DNA of 22,724 nt from Zygnema cylindricum (GCA_037447655.1 JBBHKE010003452.1:64001-86724); one strand, 5' to 3'. Counted from the first letter of the stretch, positions 9,260 through 16,910 are shown. Notes: a model not told the origin generated them from the sequence alone. A program made the numbers and translations.

Positions 9260-11628
9260 CTTGCTCTGTCTTCCTCTCTCTTGTTCTCTCTCTGTCTTTC
9301 TCTTTCTCTCATTCTTTCTCTCTCACTCTCATCTCTCTCTCATTCTCTCCCTCTCTCACACCTCTCATTTCTCTTATCGCTCTCTCTCCCCCCCCCCCCC
9401 CTTTCTTGCTTTCTTTCCCGTTTTCTTCAATTAGAGTCCTTGAAAAGTCGGGATCTTCTCTAGACGATTATATTTTTGGAGATGAAAAAAACGGAAAAAT
9501 TGGATCTGCACTCTTGGCACCCACCAAAATTTATGTGCAACAGGTACAAATTTGAGCTCTATCTCTCTCTCCCTCTTTTTGTTTTTTTTTGGGTTTTGTG
9601 GTTTTAGGTTATGGGAATTATTAGGGAGGAGTGAAAGTGATTGGTCTCTCTCCTTCTGTCACACTCTCTCTTTCTCTTTTGTTCTCTCCCTCCCTCTCTC
9701 TCACACTTTCTGGGATCTAGTTGTTTTGGGTTTTTATGTTTTGGATAAAACCTGCAAAAACCTAAAAACCCTTTATAAACGAGTAAACGTGATTGCTCCC
9801 TCTCTCTCTCACCTTTTCTCTCCCGCCTTCTCTCTCCTTCCCTCTTTCTTTATTCTCTCTCTCTCTCTCTCTCATCCTCGCTCTCACTCTGTCTCTCTTT
9901 TTTTTTTTTTTCATTCCGATTTGGTTGTTTTTTGGAAAAACCCTGAATAACCCTAAAAACCCCTTACAAACGAGGAGTAAACGTAATTCCCCCCCTTCTC
10001 TCTCACCTTCTTCCTCCTGTCCTCTCTCTCCCTCTCTTCTCTCTCTCTCTCTCCCTCTGTCCCCTCTCTCCCTCTCACTCTCTCCTCTGTTTTGGGATTT
10101 TAGGTTTTGGAAATTTTGAAAGGAGGAGGAGTGAAGGCGATCGCTCATATTACGGGAGGAGGATTTACGGACAATATTCCTCGAGTTTTTCCGGACGGTT
10201 TTGCGGCAAAACTGAATATGGGAACATGGAACCCACCTCTTATCTTCGAGTGGTTGCAAAAAGTACAAACTTATTTCTTTTTGTCTATTTAGGGTTTTGG
10301 GAATATGGTTCGTTGTTTTTATATTTGTTTTACATATGTTTGTTTGTTTTTAATTTTTTTATTGTTCTTTTGTTTGTTTTTTTTTTCGTTTGTTTGTAGC
10401 TCTTTTTTGTTTGTTTGTTTGTTTTTTTTTTTTTTTTTGTCCGTTTGTGTGTTTTTTTTGTTTGTTTGTTTGTTTGAATGTTTGGTTGTAGGTTTTTTTG
10501 TTCGCTCTTTGCTGTCTGATTTGTTTTTATGATGTTTTGTTTTGTCTTGTTTTGTTTTTTTGTTTTTTAATCTGTATGTTTTTTTGTAATCGCCGTCGAT
10601 ATCCTGATCTTTGTCGATTTTTTTCATGCAGAATTTGATTTTCGTTTTTGATGTGTGGTCTTTAAATATTCTTCTCTTGTATTTTTTTTGCCCCCTTTTT
10701 TTTTTCTTCATTCAAAAGACTGAGGATGTTCATATCTACTTTATGTTCGATATCCAATGTTTGATACTGATGTTTGATGTTCACGCGTTCTCCCTCTCCC
10801 TACTCCCGTCCCTCCCCTCCCTCTCCCTATCCCACTCCGTCTCTCGCCCTCTGGCTCCCTCTCTCCCTCTCCCTCTCCCTCTGCCTCTCCCTCTCCCTCT
10901 GCCTCTCCCCCTCCCTCTCCCTCTCCCTCTCCCACTCCCCCTCCCTCTGCCTCTCCCTCTCCCTTGCCCTCTCCTTCTCCCTCACCCTATCTCCCTCCCG
11001 CCCTCTTGGTTTCGTGTTAATCCATGTTCTATATTTCATGTTCAATGCTCGATGTTAAAAAAAAATATAAATAAGGATTTTTAATCGCAGAAGGATCTTT
11101 CTTCCCCCTTTTTTTCTTTTCCTTTTTCTTCTTTTTTTCCCTTTTCTTCTTTTTCCCTTTTCTTCTTTTCCCTTTTCTTTTGCTTTCCCCCTTTCTTCTT
11201 TCTCCTTTCCTCTTTTCCCTTTCCCCTTTACTTCTTTTCCTTCTTCTTCTTTTCCCCTTTCCCCTTTCCCCTTTCCCCTTTCCCCTTTCCCCTTTCCCCT
11301 TTTTCCTTTCCCCTTTTCTTCTTTCCCCTTCCCCCTTTCCCCTTTTCCCTTTCCCCGTTTCTTCTTTTCCAGTTCTTCGTTTCCTTCTTCCCCTTTCTAA
11401 TTGGTTCTCTCTCTTTTATACTGTGGACTTTTTTGGTAAATTTTGCAGGAAGGAAATATCGAAACTTCAGAAATGCGACGAACTTTCAATATGGGAATTG
11501 GGATGATTTTGGTGATGTCACCAGAAGCTGCCGAAAGAGTCGAGGGAGGAGAGAACGGAGGAGGACCGGCTTTTATTATCGGGGAAGTAGTAGAGGGAGA
11601 GGAAGTCGTCTATGTGGAAAGCTCGTAA
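4391..11628 (+). CDS. PUR5: AIR synthetase (phosphoribosylformylglycinamidine cyclo-ligase), spliced gene
   Basis: PUR5 carries out the ATP-dependent ring closure of FGAM to AIR, the fifth step of de novo purine synthesis, in plant plastids. Nine exons are recognised: 4391-4676, 5203-5325, 5902-5996, 7311-7412, 8062-8092, 8669-8841, 9435-9543, 10104-10262 and 11449-11628. Apart from the exon 5/6 join, all splice phases agree, and the introns begin GT and end AG. Family motifs appear in order: [11 protein letters not shown] and [13 protein letters not shown] (exon 2), [11 protein letters not shown] and HDTIGIDL (exon 3), VAMSVNDI and PLFFLDYFA (exon 4), TAEMPGFY and [17 protein letters not shown] (exon 6), APTKIYV (exon 7), [18 protein letters not shown] (exon 8) and [10 protein letters not shown] (exon 9). 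The product would be about 420 residues including the leader, near the plant norm. The conserved LLGGE segment between exons 5 and 6 is not found, so integrity is uncertain. Introns are T- or CT-rich and full of repeats. Confidence 0.93.
4640..5220 (+). repeat. About 14-bp minisatellite forming intron 1 and flanking exon ends
   Basis: A degenerate tandem unit TGCTGACGTGGCAR fills almost all of intron 1 (4677-5202) and continues into the end of exon 1 and start of exon 2, where it codes for ADVA/GDVA. I count at least 14 exact copies of TGACGTGGC, with many mutated ones between. The same unit ending GGCAG/GT stands at both splice junctions. TGACGTGG contains an ACGT core and is the type of site bound by plant bZIP factors (G-box/C-box hybrid), so it may also be regulatory. 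Confidence 0.9.
5203..5325 (+). CDS. PUR5: PUR5 exon 2: N-terminus of mature AIR synthetase
   Basis: The acceptor GGCAG at 5198-5202 is in the repeat. The exon codes for [20 protein letters not shown] and continues [21 protein letters not shown], a close match to the plant AIR synthetase N-terminus. An in-frame TGA at 5154-5156 excludes simple read-through from upstream. The donor TTTG/GTACGC at 5326 leaves phase 1. Confidence 0.9.
5549..5590 (+). repeat. Pseudo-exon 3 copy A in intron 2
   Basis: The sequence GGAGACC...TTTGGCTCCCGGGAACC...GGAGTTC parallels the exon 3 head, GGGACC...TTTGGTCGCGGGAACC...GGAGTCG. The acceptor AG is lost and several substitutions are present. The following T-rich stretch (GCGATTTTTGAGCCG) is also repeated after copy B. 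Confidence 0.75.
5716..5757 (+). repeat. Pseudo-exon 3 copy B in intron 2
   Basis: After an AG at 5714-5715, GGGACCATTATTTGGTCGCG (5716-5735) is identical to the first 20 bases of true exon 3. It then decays (AACAACGAAGTCTG instead of AACCGACGGAGTCGG). The preceding TACTAATTATAATTAA is also present before the true acceptor, so the duplicated unit spans branch-point region, acceptor and exon head. Confidence 0.9.
5902..5996 (+). CDS. PUR5: PUR5 exon 3: GTDGVGTK nucleotide/substrate-binding region
   Basis: The acceptor TTTTTAG ends at 5901. With the phase-1 G from exon 2 it codes for [20 protein letters not shown] and continues [12 protein letters not shown]. The glycine-rich GTDGVGTK motif is diagnostic of the PurM family. 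The donor CTC/GTGAGT at 5997 is a perfect consensus and leaves phase 0. Confidence 0.95.
5997..6625 (+). repeat. CT-rich minisatellite in the first half of intron 3
   Basis: About 620 bases of pyrimidine tract are built from CCTCAAATCCTCTCCCTC-like units of roughly 25-35 bases. The unit resembles the pyrimidine tract just before the exon 4 acceptor (AAATCCTCTCCCTCCACCCC), so it may come from the same duplication process as the pseudo-exons downstream. Open frames here are compositional only. Confidence 0.8.
6817..6880 (+). repeat. Pseudo-exon 4 copy A in intron 3
   Basis: After CCCCTCAG (6809-6816) comes GTGGCCATGTC, identical to the head of exon 4, then a decayed copy with a 3-base and a 1-base deletion. 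Translated it starts [11 protein letters not shown], against [12 protein letters not shown] in the true exon. The frame is broken compared with the true exon. Confidence 0.9.
7008..7075 (+). repeat. Pseudo-exon 4 copy B in intron 3, still in frame
   Basis: This follows CCACCCCCCAG. It keeps the exact length and frame of exon 4 for at least 20 codons ([20 protein letters not shown] against [20 protein letters not shown]). Conserved residues are replaced (A2 to P, M3 to V, the D of ND to N). It lacks the exon tail and the known donor, so it is probably skipped. Confidence 0.88.
7147..7212 (+). repeat. Pseudo-exon 4 copy C in intron 3
   Basis: After CACCCCCAG comes GTGGCCATGTTGGTGAACGA (7147-7166), which has one difference from exon 4 over those bases. 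A 1-base deletion then breaks the frame (ATCACACC for ATCATCACC). The downstream TTTTAGGATGTTTTAGGGTC section repeats text found after the other copies. Confidence 0.92.
7311..7412 (+). CDS. PUR5: PUR5 exon 4: VAMSVNDI region
   Basis: The acceptor CACCCCCCAG ends at 7310. The exon is 34 codons: [20 protein letters not shown] then [14 protein letters not shown], matching plant AIR synthetases almost residue for residue. The donor is CAG/GTCAAA at 7413, weaker than the others, phase 0. Three degenerate copies of its head precede it. Confidence 0.94.
7420..7960 (+). repeat. Telomere-like AACCCTAATTTTGAAA array in intron 4
   Basis: About 540 bases of degenerate 15-25-base units with the theme AACCCTAATTTTGAAAACC. 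AACCCTAA resembles the plant telomere CCCTAAA word but is interrupted by TTTTG and AAAACC and is not a perfect heptamer array. It fills most of intron 4 (7413-8061). It may be an interstitial telomere-derived minisatellite or independent AT-rich expansion. Confidence 0.8.
8062..8092 (+). CDS. PUR5: PUR5 exon 5 (short, possibly degenerate): [10 protein letters not shown]
   Basis: The acceptor TTTTCAG ends at 8061. The sequence codes for [10 protein letters not shown] and continues GALFHRD before dissolving into CT repeat. The family continues VIKGIVEG with about a dozen residues ending LLGGE and then TAEMP. A possible donor G/GTGCAC lies at 8093, but it leaves phase 1 while exon 6 enters in phase 0. 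Either a small exon is missing or this is itself a decayed copy of the real exon 5. I mark the end as tentative. Confidence 0.55.
8101..8460 (+). repeat. CCCTCC/CTTCC low-complexity tract in intron 5
   Basis: A C/T-only tract of about 350 bases with irregular CTCCCT and CCTTCC words. It has no purine-rich segment that could code for the missing LLGGE residues. Confidence 0.85.
8509..8546 (+). repeat. Possible pseudo-exon 6 copy in intron 5
   Basis: TTTCAGCGAAAGAA...TTTTACCTCCAC parallels the true junction CCCAGACAGCGGAAATG...TTTTACTCTGAC, sharing CAGCG(G)AAA and TTTTAC words with small indels. It is followed by CT repeat, as in the clearer pseudo-exon copies. The similarity is short, so this is tentative. 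Confidence 0.35.
8669..8841 (+). CDS. PUR5: PUR5 exon 6: TAEMPG and [11 protein letters not shown] region
   Basis: The acceptor CACCCCCCAG ends at 8668. The exon codes for [40 protein letters not shown] and [17 protein letters not shown] plus two bases of R. TAEMPG and SSGxHSNG are family hallmarks. The donor AG/GTACAG at 8842 leaves phase 2 and is completed by the A that opens exon 7. Confidence 0.95.
8850..9420 (+). repeat. CT-rich microsatellite tracts in intron 6
   Basis: CTCTCTCT, CTTTCTCTC and homo-C runs alternate through intron 6 (8842-9434), broken by a T/A-rich island at 9115-9190. No coding signature is seen. Confidence 0.8.
9435..9543 (+). CDS. PUR5: PUR5 exon 7: APTKIYVQQ region
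   Basis: The acceptor CAATTAG ends at 9434 and the leading A completes the AGA codon of exon 6. It codes for [20 protein letters not shown] then [18 protein letters not shown](A/M)APTxIYV is conserved in AIR synthetases. The donor CAG/GTACAA at 9544 is phase 0. Confidence 0.94.
9608..9648 (+). repeat. Pseudo-exon 8 copy A in intron 7
   Basis: After GGTTTTAG comes GTTATGGGAATTATTAGGGA and GGAGTGAAAGTGATTGGTC, which aligns with the exon 8 head GTTTTGGAAATTTTGAAAGG and GGAGTGAAGGCGATCGCTC with small gaps. It is followed by CT repeat. Confidence 0.8.
9722..9800 (+). repeat. Pseudo-exon 8 copy B in intron 7
   Basis: GTTTTGGATAAAACC and, after an insert, GAGTAAACGTGATTGCTCC resemble the exon 8 head (GTTTTGGAAATTTTG, GGAGTGAAGGCGATCGCTC). 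The acceptor AG is lost (TTTTAT). The intervening CCTAAAAACCC is shared with copy C. Confidence 0.6.
9925..9990 (+). repeat. Pseudo-exon 8 copy C in intron 7
   Basis: GTTTTTTGGAAAAACCC, CCCTAAAAACCCCTTACAAA and CGAGGAGTAAACGTAATTCC closely parallel copy B and more loosely the exon 8 head. It is followed by a CT-rich tract that leads to the true acceptor. Confidence 0.65.
10104..10262 (+). CDS. PUR5: PUR5 exon 8: [13 protein letters not shown] region
   Basis: The acceptor GATTTTAG ends at 10103. The 53 codons read [40 protein letters not shown] and [31 protein letters not shown] is nearly invariant in plant AIR synthetases. The donor AAA/GTACAA at 10263 is phase 0. Confidence 0.96.
10263..11448 (+). 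repeat. Intron 8: T/G-rich, CCCTCT and CCCCTTT simple repeats
   Basis: The longest well-defined stretch after intron 3. Bases 10330-10570 are dominated by TTTG words (TTTGTTTGTTTG). Bases 10785-11005 are CCCTCT/CTGCCT hexamers. Bases 11100-11395 are TTTCCCC heptamers with CTTCTTTT. ATGTTC-rich words at 10726-10780 and 11018-11055 flank the hexamer block as a short imperfect repeat. No coding signature. Confidence 0.8.
11449..11628 (+). CDS. PUR5: PUR5 exon 9: C-terminus and stop
   Basis: The acceptor TTTTGCAG ends at 11448. It codes for [40 protein letters not shown] and [19 protein letters not shown], then TAA at 11626. The [13 protein letters not shown] block and the IGEVV C-terminal strand match plant AIR synthetases. 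Confidence 0.96.
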   Translation, partial: EGNIETSEMRRTFNMGIGMILVMSPEAAERVEGGENGGGPAFIIGEVVEGEEVVYVESS

Positions 11629-11640
11629 AAAATAAAGGTA
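11629..11640 (+). terminator. Candidate PUR5 poly(A) signal
   Basis: AATAAA occurs immediately after the stop codon (about 11630-11635), and again near 11770 and 11850. The later ones are at more usual distances for a plant 3' UTR. The true cleavage site cannot be chosen from sequence. Confidence 0.35.
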
Positions 11641-12273
11641 GATTTGAAAAAAGTAGTTTTTAAGAAAGGTTTTTGTTTTTTTTCCTCCCTCGTCTTGTTT
11701 GTTTGTCGTGAAGTTCTTTCACAATTTTGATTAATTCGAGAGTTCTTTTGTTTTACCGGCAATTTTCGGAATAAAGTATCACCAATTTTTAGCAGATTAT
11801 ATTTCCTATTTGTCTATGTGCCCGAGTTCTCAAATTGATAAATGTTTAATAAATTTTGGATGTAAACAAGTGAATTGGTTTTTGTAAGATAAAATGTTTA
11901 TTTTTTTTCACTTTCTCAAACATTTTGCTATATTTGTCTCACTCTTCGTTTGAGAACTTTGTCCAGAGAAACAAAAGTCAGAGAAATATTAGTTTTTCTC
12001 AACGAGTACACAACTTTTTCGTGTTATAATCGGAAATATTTGGGTTATCAAAAGTCATGTGAACCAAAATGTAATAGTACCAAAATGTCAAAACTAAGGT
12101 GTCATTAAAAACAAGTAGTTGGAATCCATAAGAAAATAGATCATTGGTTTAAAATTATTTTTTTAAATTTTTTACACCGGGGTCATTGATCTTCGTAATG
12201 GAAGTTAACTAATCTTAGGAGGTGTAAATGTGGAAACTGCCATTGAGTTTGATGCCACGATGAAAACGTATAT
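11641..12273. other. PUR5 3' flank, no gene seen
   Basis: AT-rich DNA that probably includes the PUR5 3' UTR. No reading frame, RNA gene or repeat family stands out. Confidence 0.5.
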
Positions 12274-12700
12274 CTCCCTCTCCCTCTCCCTCTCCCTCTC
12301 CCTCTCCCTCTCCCTCTCCCTCTCCCTCTCCCTCTCCCCCTCCCCCTCCCTCTCCCTCTCCCTCTCCCTCTCCCTTTCCCTCTCCCTCTCCCTCTCCCTC
12401 TCCCTCTCCCTCTCCCTCTCCCTCTCCCTCTCCCTCTCCCTCTCCCCCTCCCCCTCCCCCTCCCCCTCCCCCTCCCCCTCCCCCTCCCCCTCCCCCTCCT
12501 CCTCCCCCTCCCCCTCCCCCTCCCCCTCCTCCTCCCCCTCCCTCTCCCTCTCCCTCTCCCTCTCCCTCTCCCTCTCCCTCTCCCTCTCCCCCTCCCATCC
12601 CCCTCCCCCCATTCTCTCTCCCTCTCCCTCCCCATTCCCCTCCCCCCCCTCTCCCCTCCCCTCCCCCCCCCCTCTCCCTCTCCCTCTCCTCTCCTTATTA
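12274..12700. repeat. (CCCTCT)n / (CCCCTC)n hexamer satellite
   Basis: Near-perfect CCCTCT hexamers run from 12274 to about 12450, then CCCCTC hexamers to about 12540, then CCCTCT again and irregular C-rich ends to about 12690. Frames through it give only Ser-Leu, Ser-Pro, Arg-Glu or Gly-Glu repeats and are not genes. The change of unit in the middle suggests separate expansion of a variant. Confidence 0.97.
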
Positions 12701-12911
12701 GTCGGAGGTCGCTATTGAAAGCCAACACTTGCAACGAATATATATGTAACCTACCGCCGTTGTCTGCGAAAATGTGTTCCTTTGTACTTCCGGGTGATTC
12801 TTGGCTGTTATTCTACCAAAGTACCCTTTTGTACTTTTGCGTTTTGATTATTTAAACACCACACGAAATTAGTGTGGCATCCGTTTATAACGCGCAATAA
12901 TGCACAAATTA

Positions 12912-13128
12912 CATTATGAGTCGTTATTAGTGTTCATAAGTGTTTCGGCACGCAAAACATCTTTTCTTCGTACACATTTGTCCTATTTTCAATTTGAGTT
13001 CGCTAATCGAAAGTTGAGAATCTTAATTTTCAATCGGCACCGTTAGATCCAGCATCCAGCATGAGTGTACAAAGAAAAGATGTTTCAAGAGACGAAAAAA
13101 ATATTAACACTATTGGCGATACACGGTG
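12912..13128. mobile_element. Foldback MITE-like element, copy 3 (217 bp)
   Basis: The right end GGCGATACACGGTG and its degraded inverted partner at the left (CATTATGAGTCGTTATTAG) define the termini. The inner repeats AACATCTTTTCTTCGTACAC (12957-12976) and GTGTACAAAGAAAAGATG match copies 1 and 2. TA flanks at 12910-12911 and 13129-13130 fit a target duplication. It is non-coding. Confidence 0.8.
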
Positions 13129-13474
13129 TAAAGAAATGATGCAGTGATACGATGCAGCATGATAATGTAAAAATGGTGGCTCCACATCCATCGGTTGGAT
13201 ATACATCCCTTACGCTGCTGCATTATTATTATAATTGTTTAATTTCAATTATTGCTCCTATGAATCAAACTTGCCTAAAGGAGCAAAGGTCTCGGAATCA
13301 GCAATTCTTGCCTTCTCCTCGAAACCTTTACATACTAACCAAGCCTTATGCTTAAGGATTTCTCTCGAGGCTTCCGTCTTTGTCTTAAATAACCACTTTG
13401 AATCTATCGCCTTTTCACCTCTTAGCAAGTCTATTTTTTCAAATGACCCATTTGCCTTTGCAAAATGAAACTCA
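13129..13474. other. Interval between MITE and copia debris
   Basis: No feature is identified. It may hold more of the decayed 3' part of the copia element, but no reverse-transcriptase or RNase H motif was seen. Confidence 0.4.
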
Positions 13475-14544
13475 TTAAGCGTTGGTTTTCACTTCTCTTC
13501 TATCCCTCCGAATCTCTAGCCTATTGAAATGATTTTGGATCAATCGAATGATTCCTTGTGATTGCCGTTCATAAGGAAAAGGACTTCTCCATTCCCTCTC
13601 AAATTTCGGAAATAGCTCTTTAGTAATTGGTTTATTTTTGTATGTTGGTTGCCTTAGTGAGGAAGGACCCGGTGGTTTTCTTTTTGTCAATCTCTTACGT
13701 TTATTTACATCCTCTACAATTTTTTTATCGAAATCACTACTCTTAATCTTGTCCTTGTCCTCATTCCCCAACAACTTTTTTTGTATTGACATATTGTTGG
13801 TGCATGTAGGTGATTCAACGATGATCTTGTTGATTGTCGTTGGTAGGCGTAGGGGTCGTAACTTTCCCAATTTGTTTTTCTACGAATCGTACTTTCTTCT
13901 AAGTTCCATCCTCCATGAAAACCTTTTCCTCCTCTCCCGTGAAATCCTCAGAATGACTCTCTTTTTCATAATATTGAGCCTGTTTGGACTTGTTAACTAT
14001 TTTCACCATCCATTCCAAGTTTTTGTTGAACTCCACATTTTTTGATTTTCGGATCGTTTAGGTAACTAGGTTGTAGATCCGAAATTGCATTGAGTACTCG
14101 CTATACCCCACAAAGTATCCCTCCCATGAGCTTGCAACAAAATTACCCATTGGATTCTTCTCTTCTACAAACCCTATTGCCCCACATCTCCAAATCCTCA
14201 AGTGTTTGATGGTGGACACCCTTCCACTTCAAATTTTATGCGACGAATTGATTCTTTGGTTGGTAACATGATTGACCGCCATAATTGCTTTTCCCCAAAG
14301 AGGAAGTGTGAAGAATGGCCCACACCATTTTTACAATGTCTAATTCTTCCTCTCTGCGATCCCATTAATTTGTGGGGAATAAGCGGCCGAAATATGGTGA
14401 TTAATCACGACTCCTTAAAATACTCCACAAAGGCAAGCAATTCACCTCCACGGTTTGACCCTACTTCTCTCACCTTCTTTCTCTCTCATTCATGACCACA
14501 AACTGCTTGAATGTCTCTAAGGCATCCGACTTGGCCATAAATAA

Positions 14545-14976
14545 CTATACCCATGTATTTCCGATAAAATCATCAAGGACCGCCATTATGAATTTGTTTT
14601 TTCCAATTGTTTCCGGATGTATGTCCCCAAAAAGATGCACATGTAAGAGGTCGAAGGTGGCATCAGCCTTGAACTGAAGATCCTTGATTAGATGCAATTT
14701 CCTTCTGTGTTTCCCTTTCGTGCATCCTACATGCTTCTCTCTTGCACCCATGTCAAGTTCTTGAATCGCAATATAATGAAACATCTCTTTGATATTGCTC
14801 ACTGGCGTACGACACATTCTGTGATGCCATAACGTGAGGTCCTCCTTGTTGACCTCCACAAAATATAGGTATCCCTTTTTGTCCGTCGTCTTTTTTTGTG
14901 GTTTCCACCAAATCAACCGACTTTGCATATTGTCAGTTATAATGCCTTCAGCAAATGGTCCCATTTTAGTGCTCAA
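14545..14976 (-). pseudogene. Copia GAG-pre-integrase/integrase fragment
   Basis: The longest open part of the retroelement, 143 residues. LWHHRMCRTPVSNIKEM with a later CTKGKHRR stretch is the usual pre-integrase/HHCC region. DLLHVHLFGDIHPETIGKNK followed by FIMAVLDDFIGNTWV matches the start of the copia integrase core. The frame stops at the 14545 side, and core motifs continue in other frames. Confidence 0.85.
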
Positions 14977-15769
14977 AATGATCCTTCCTCCCTATGTACA
15001 TGTGGCCATTGCACCATTCTTTTGAAGCGGTGGAACGTTGAAAACATTGATAAAGCTTTTGGGAGTGTAAAGAAAATGTTTTAATCGTACGCTATTGAAT
15101 ATGGTTTTCCTTTTTTTTGCGTTAGTAAATCCAAGCATATTGTGGACATTGTGTGTATAACCATCATTGAGCTGTTGGCCACAATGGTGGATTTCAGCAT
15201 GGTGAGCTTTTTAATGTCAGTAAATAGTCTTAGATCAACCAAATTTCATTTGTGGCACCAAAGTCTATTATCCCATTGTTCAATTGCGCTTGCGCTCATT
15301 GCCTCGTGTATAGACAAGTCAACGTTTCTCCTATCATCTGGTTCCTCCATGAGTGAAATGAAAAACTCATGTTCTTGTCTTGTCGGTCCGTCCTCTAGAT
15401 ATGCGCTCCTCCATTCTCCTACTCTTTGTAACTCTGGTTGGATGACCCCTTCTTCTCCTCCTTGGATGTTGCTTTCTCTTTCTCTATACTTTTAAAATGG
15501 TTTATCGCGTACGCCATTATCATTTTATCATTTTTTCTTGCCCCTGATGACCTTTTTAGCTCTTGCAAATTTACTCGGAAGACCCTTGAAGGAGACAAAA
15601 ACTCTATCTTTCTCAGATGGAAAGTTAAGTTGTTCTATGACTAAGTTAAACAACTTAACTCTATCAGCAATGGACTTAATTCTGAATGCGATGTAATCCT
15701 CAAAGAGATAGCTTTCATTTGCCTCGAATCCTTATTCGAACGCATTCTCTATAGCCGTCGATTAACCAT

Positions 15770-15838
15770 GAGCGTTATCAAGAGTGAGAAAATGCTCTCT
15801 GCAACATAAGCGCTACCAAGAGTGAGAAAATGCTTCCG
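15770..15838. repeat. Short tandem duplication in the copia leader
   Basis: GCGTTATCAAGAGTGAGAAA-ATGCT and GCGCTACCAAGAGTGAGAAA-ATGCT are two near-identical units about 40 bases apart, next to the primer-binding site. Confidence 0.75.
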
Positions 15839-15845
15839 ATACCAA
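15832..15845 (-). other. Retrotransposon primer-binding site
   Basis: On the minus strand this reads TTGGTATCGGAAGC, close to the TGGTATCAGAGC that plant copia elements use to pair with the 3' end of initiator methionine tRNA. It lies next to a TG...-type LTR edge at about 15847 and upstream of gag, as expected. Confidence 0.7.
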
Positions 15846-15846
15846 T

Positions 15847-16025
15847 TGAAAGAAGCAAGACCTTTCAATTCGCAATAGATACACCACAAAAATATTCCTC
15901 CAACACTCAATGTATTAAAAAAACGTCTGTAGACAAAGATTTCCTCACTTCACTCTAAAAAGATAGTGAGTTATTACTCATCTAAAATAATCTAAAGAAC
16001 CGACTAAAGGTCCAAACTTATTTTG
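15847..16025 (-). repeat. Candidate 5' LTR remnant of the copia element
   Basis: The segment beyond the primer-binding site starts TGAAAGAAGCAAG on the plus strand (CTTTCA end on the minus strand), consistent with an LTR edge. The far end is not defined and no second LTR was found, so its length is a guess. Confidence 0.35.
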
Positions 16026-16135
16026 TTGTCATCAATGGTCTCGGGGTCCTATTGGCTACAAATCGGCGCCCTCTCAACACTTGGAGGTGCTCATTTTCAT
16101 TTCTTAACAGGAACCTCGTTTTCTTTCCCGTTAGA

Positions 16136-16235
16136 CGAAAGGCATCCAGCTCCAAACGGGTGTATCACGTCAAAGATTATGTGGATGGATCAGTGGACAA
16201 GTATAAAAATAGCTTTCTGGCTAAGAAAGGTTAAG
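16136..16235 (+). pseudogene. Copia reverse-transcriptase N-terminal fragment, plus strand
   Basis: The translation includes KRVYHVKDYVDGSVDKYKNS followed by FLAKKG, which matches the start of the copia reverse-transcriptase domain (xWVxKVKxxxDGSIxRYKARLVAKG). It is on the opposite strand to the gag-integrase fragment and stops after the motif. It is a separate or rearranged scrap. Confidence 0.8.
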
Positions 16236-16299
16236 CAAATATCTGCATTCAAGATTAACATAATGCCAAAAGAAAATCCTTATCTTCCTTTAGGAACGT

Positions 16300-16910
16300 A
16301 GAAATAGCTCCAATAACTCGGGAATGTTACTATTATTCATCAAACAATTCCTAAAGCACCAAAACCTTATTTCACTATGCATTCGAGGACGAAATTATCA
16401 GCTCACGACATAAAAGTCCGTAATTCCCAATGAGCATCCAAGGAAGGGTTCGACACGACCAAAACCAAGTTACACCATCAACCAAACGATAAACAAGAGG
16501 AGCAAGATTATTGACGCGAAAATATTAAGGTTTTTATCCTGAAGCTTTTTGCTACTTAAAAATTATAGAATGTGTATGAGACAGATTTTTTGTGCCCAGT
16601 CTTTTCCATTGCAATGCATAAACTAATGATTATCACATAGATTATCAAAACACACGGACAATGTCAGATTATTGAGTTTTTTGGTCATAATGTGCAATTC
16701 CTCACCTCCCTTGCATTCTGCTTGGAGATCGTTCGGAAGAAAACTGCATCTCACAATAACCAAATCCCAGATCAACATTTTTTATTGTTATCGTCATGTC
16801 ATTTCATTGCCATTATCACGAGAAATATTATCTTTCATCACCACTAATGGCTTCATTCACCTTAGGAAATGCACCTTGGAAGTGTGACCTATATAATAAA
16901 ATGGAAAAGC
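16300..16910. other. Transition between copia debris and LRR exons
   Basis: No clear domain. On the minus strand, 16780-16690 could read VRCSFLPNDLQAECKGGEEL, vaguely like a cysteine-bearing end of an LRR ectodomain, but this is too weak to call. No kinase motif was found here or further left. Confidence 0.4.

Larger units (their letters stand above)
13475..15845 (-). mobile_element. Decayed Ty1/copia retrotransposon, 5' half (gag-protease-integrase)
   Basis: Read on the minus strand, the parts are in copia order. A primer-binding site lies at 15845-15832. A gag segment (about 15690-15555) reads RIKSIADRVKLFNLVIEQLN then FPSEKDRVFVSFKGLPSKFA. A protease remnant IIDFGATNEI lies near 15270-15240. 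A GAG-pre-integrase and zinc-binding segment (14976-14545) contains LWHHRMCRTPVSNIKEM, a following Cys and the integrase start DLLHVHLFGD. Further integrase pieces include SPQINGIAERKN near 14370 and WEGYFVGYSEYSMQFRI near 14100. Stops and frameshifts are frequent and the catalytic DLLHxDLxG Asp is replaced by His, so it is inactive. No reverse transcriptase follows in this orientation. Confidence 0.85.

Noticed and set aside
11083-11110. Possible copy of the exon 9 head (GCAGAAGGATC) in intron 8
   Set aside because: About ten matching bases only, which is expected by chance in a long intron.
12183-12734. Long RG-rich, RE-rich and SL-rich frames in the hexamer array
   Set aside because: All six frames of a CCCTCT array stay open. 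No start context or unique sequence.
13152-16887. Several plus-strand frames of 60-135 residues opposite the copia element
   Set aside because: They are shadows. The minus strand carries recognisable gag, protease and integrase motifs.
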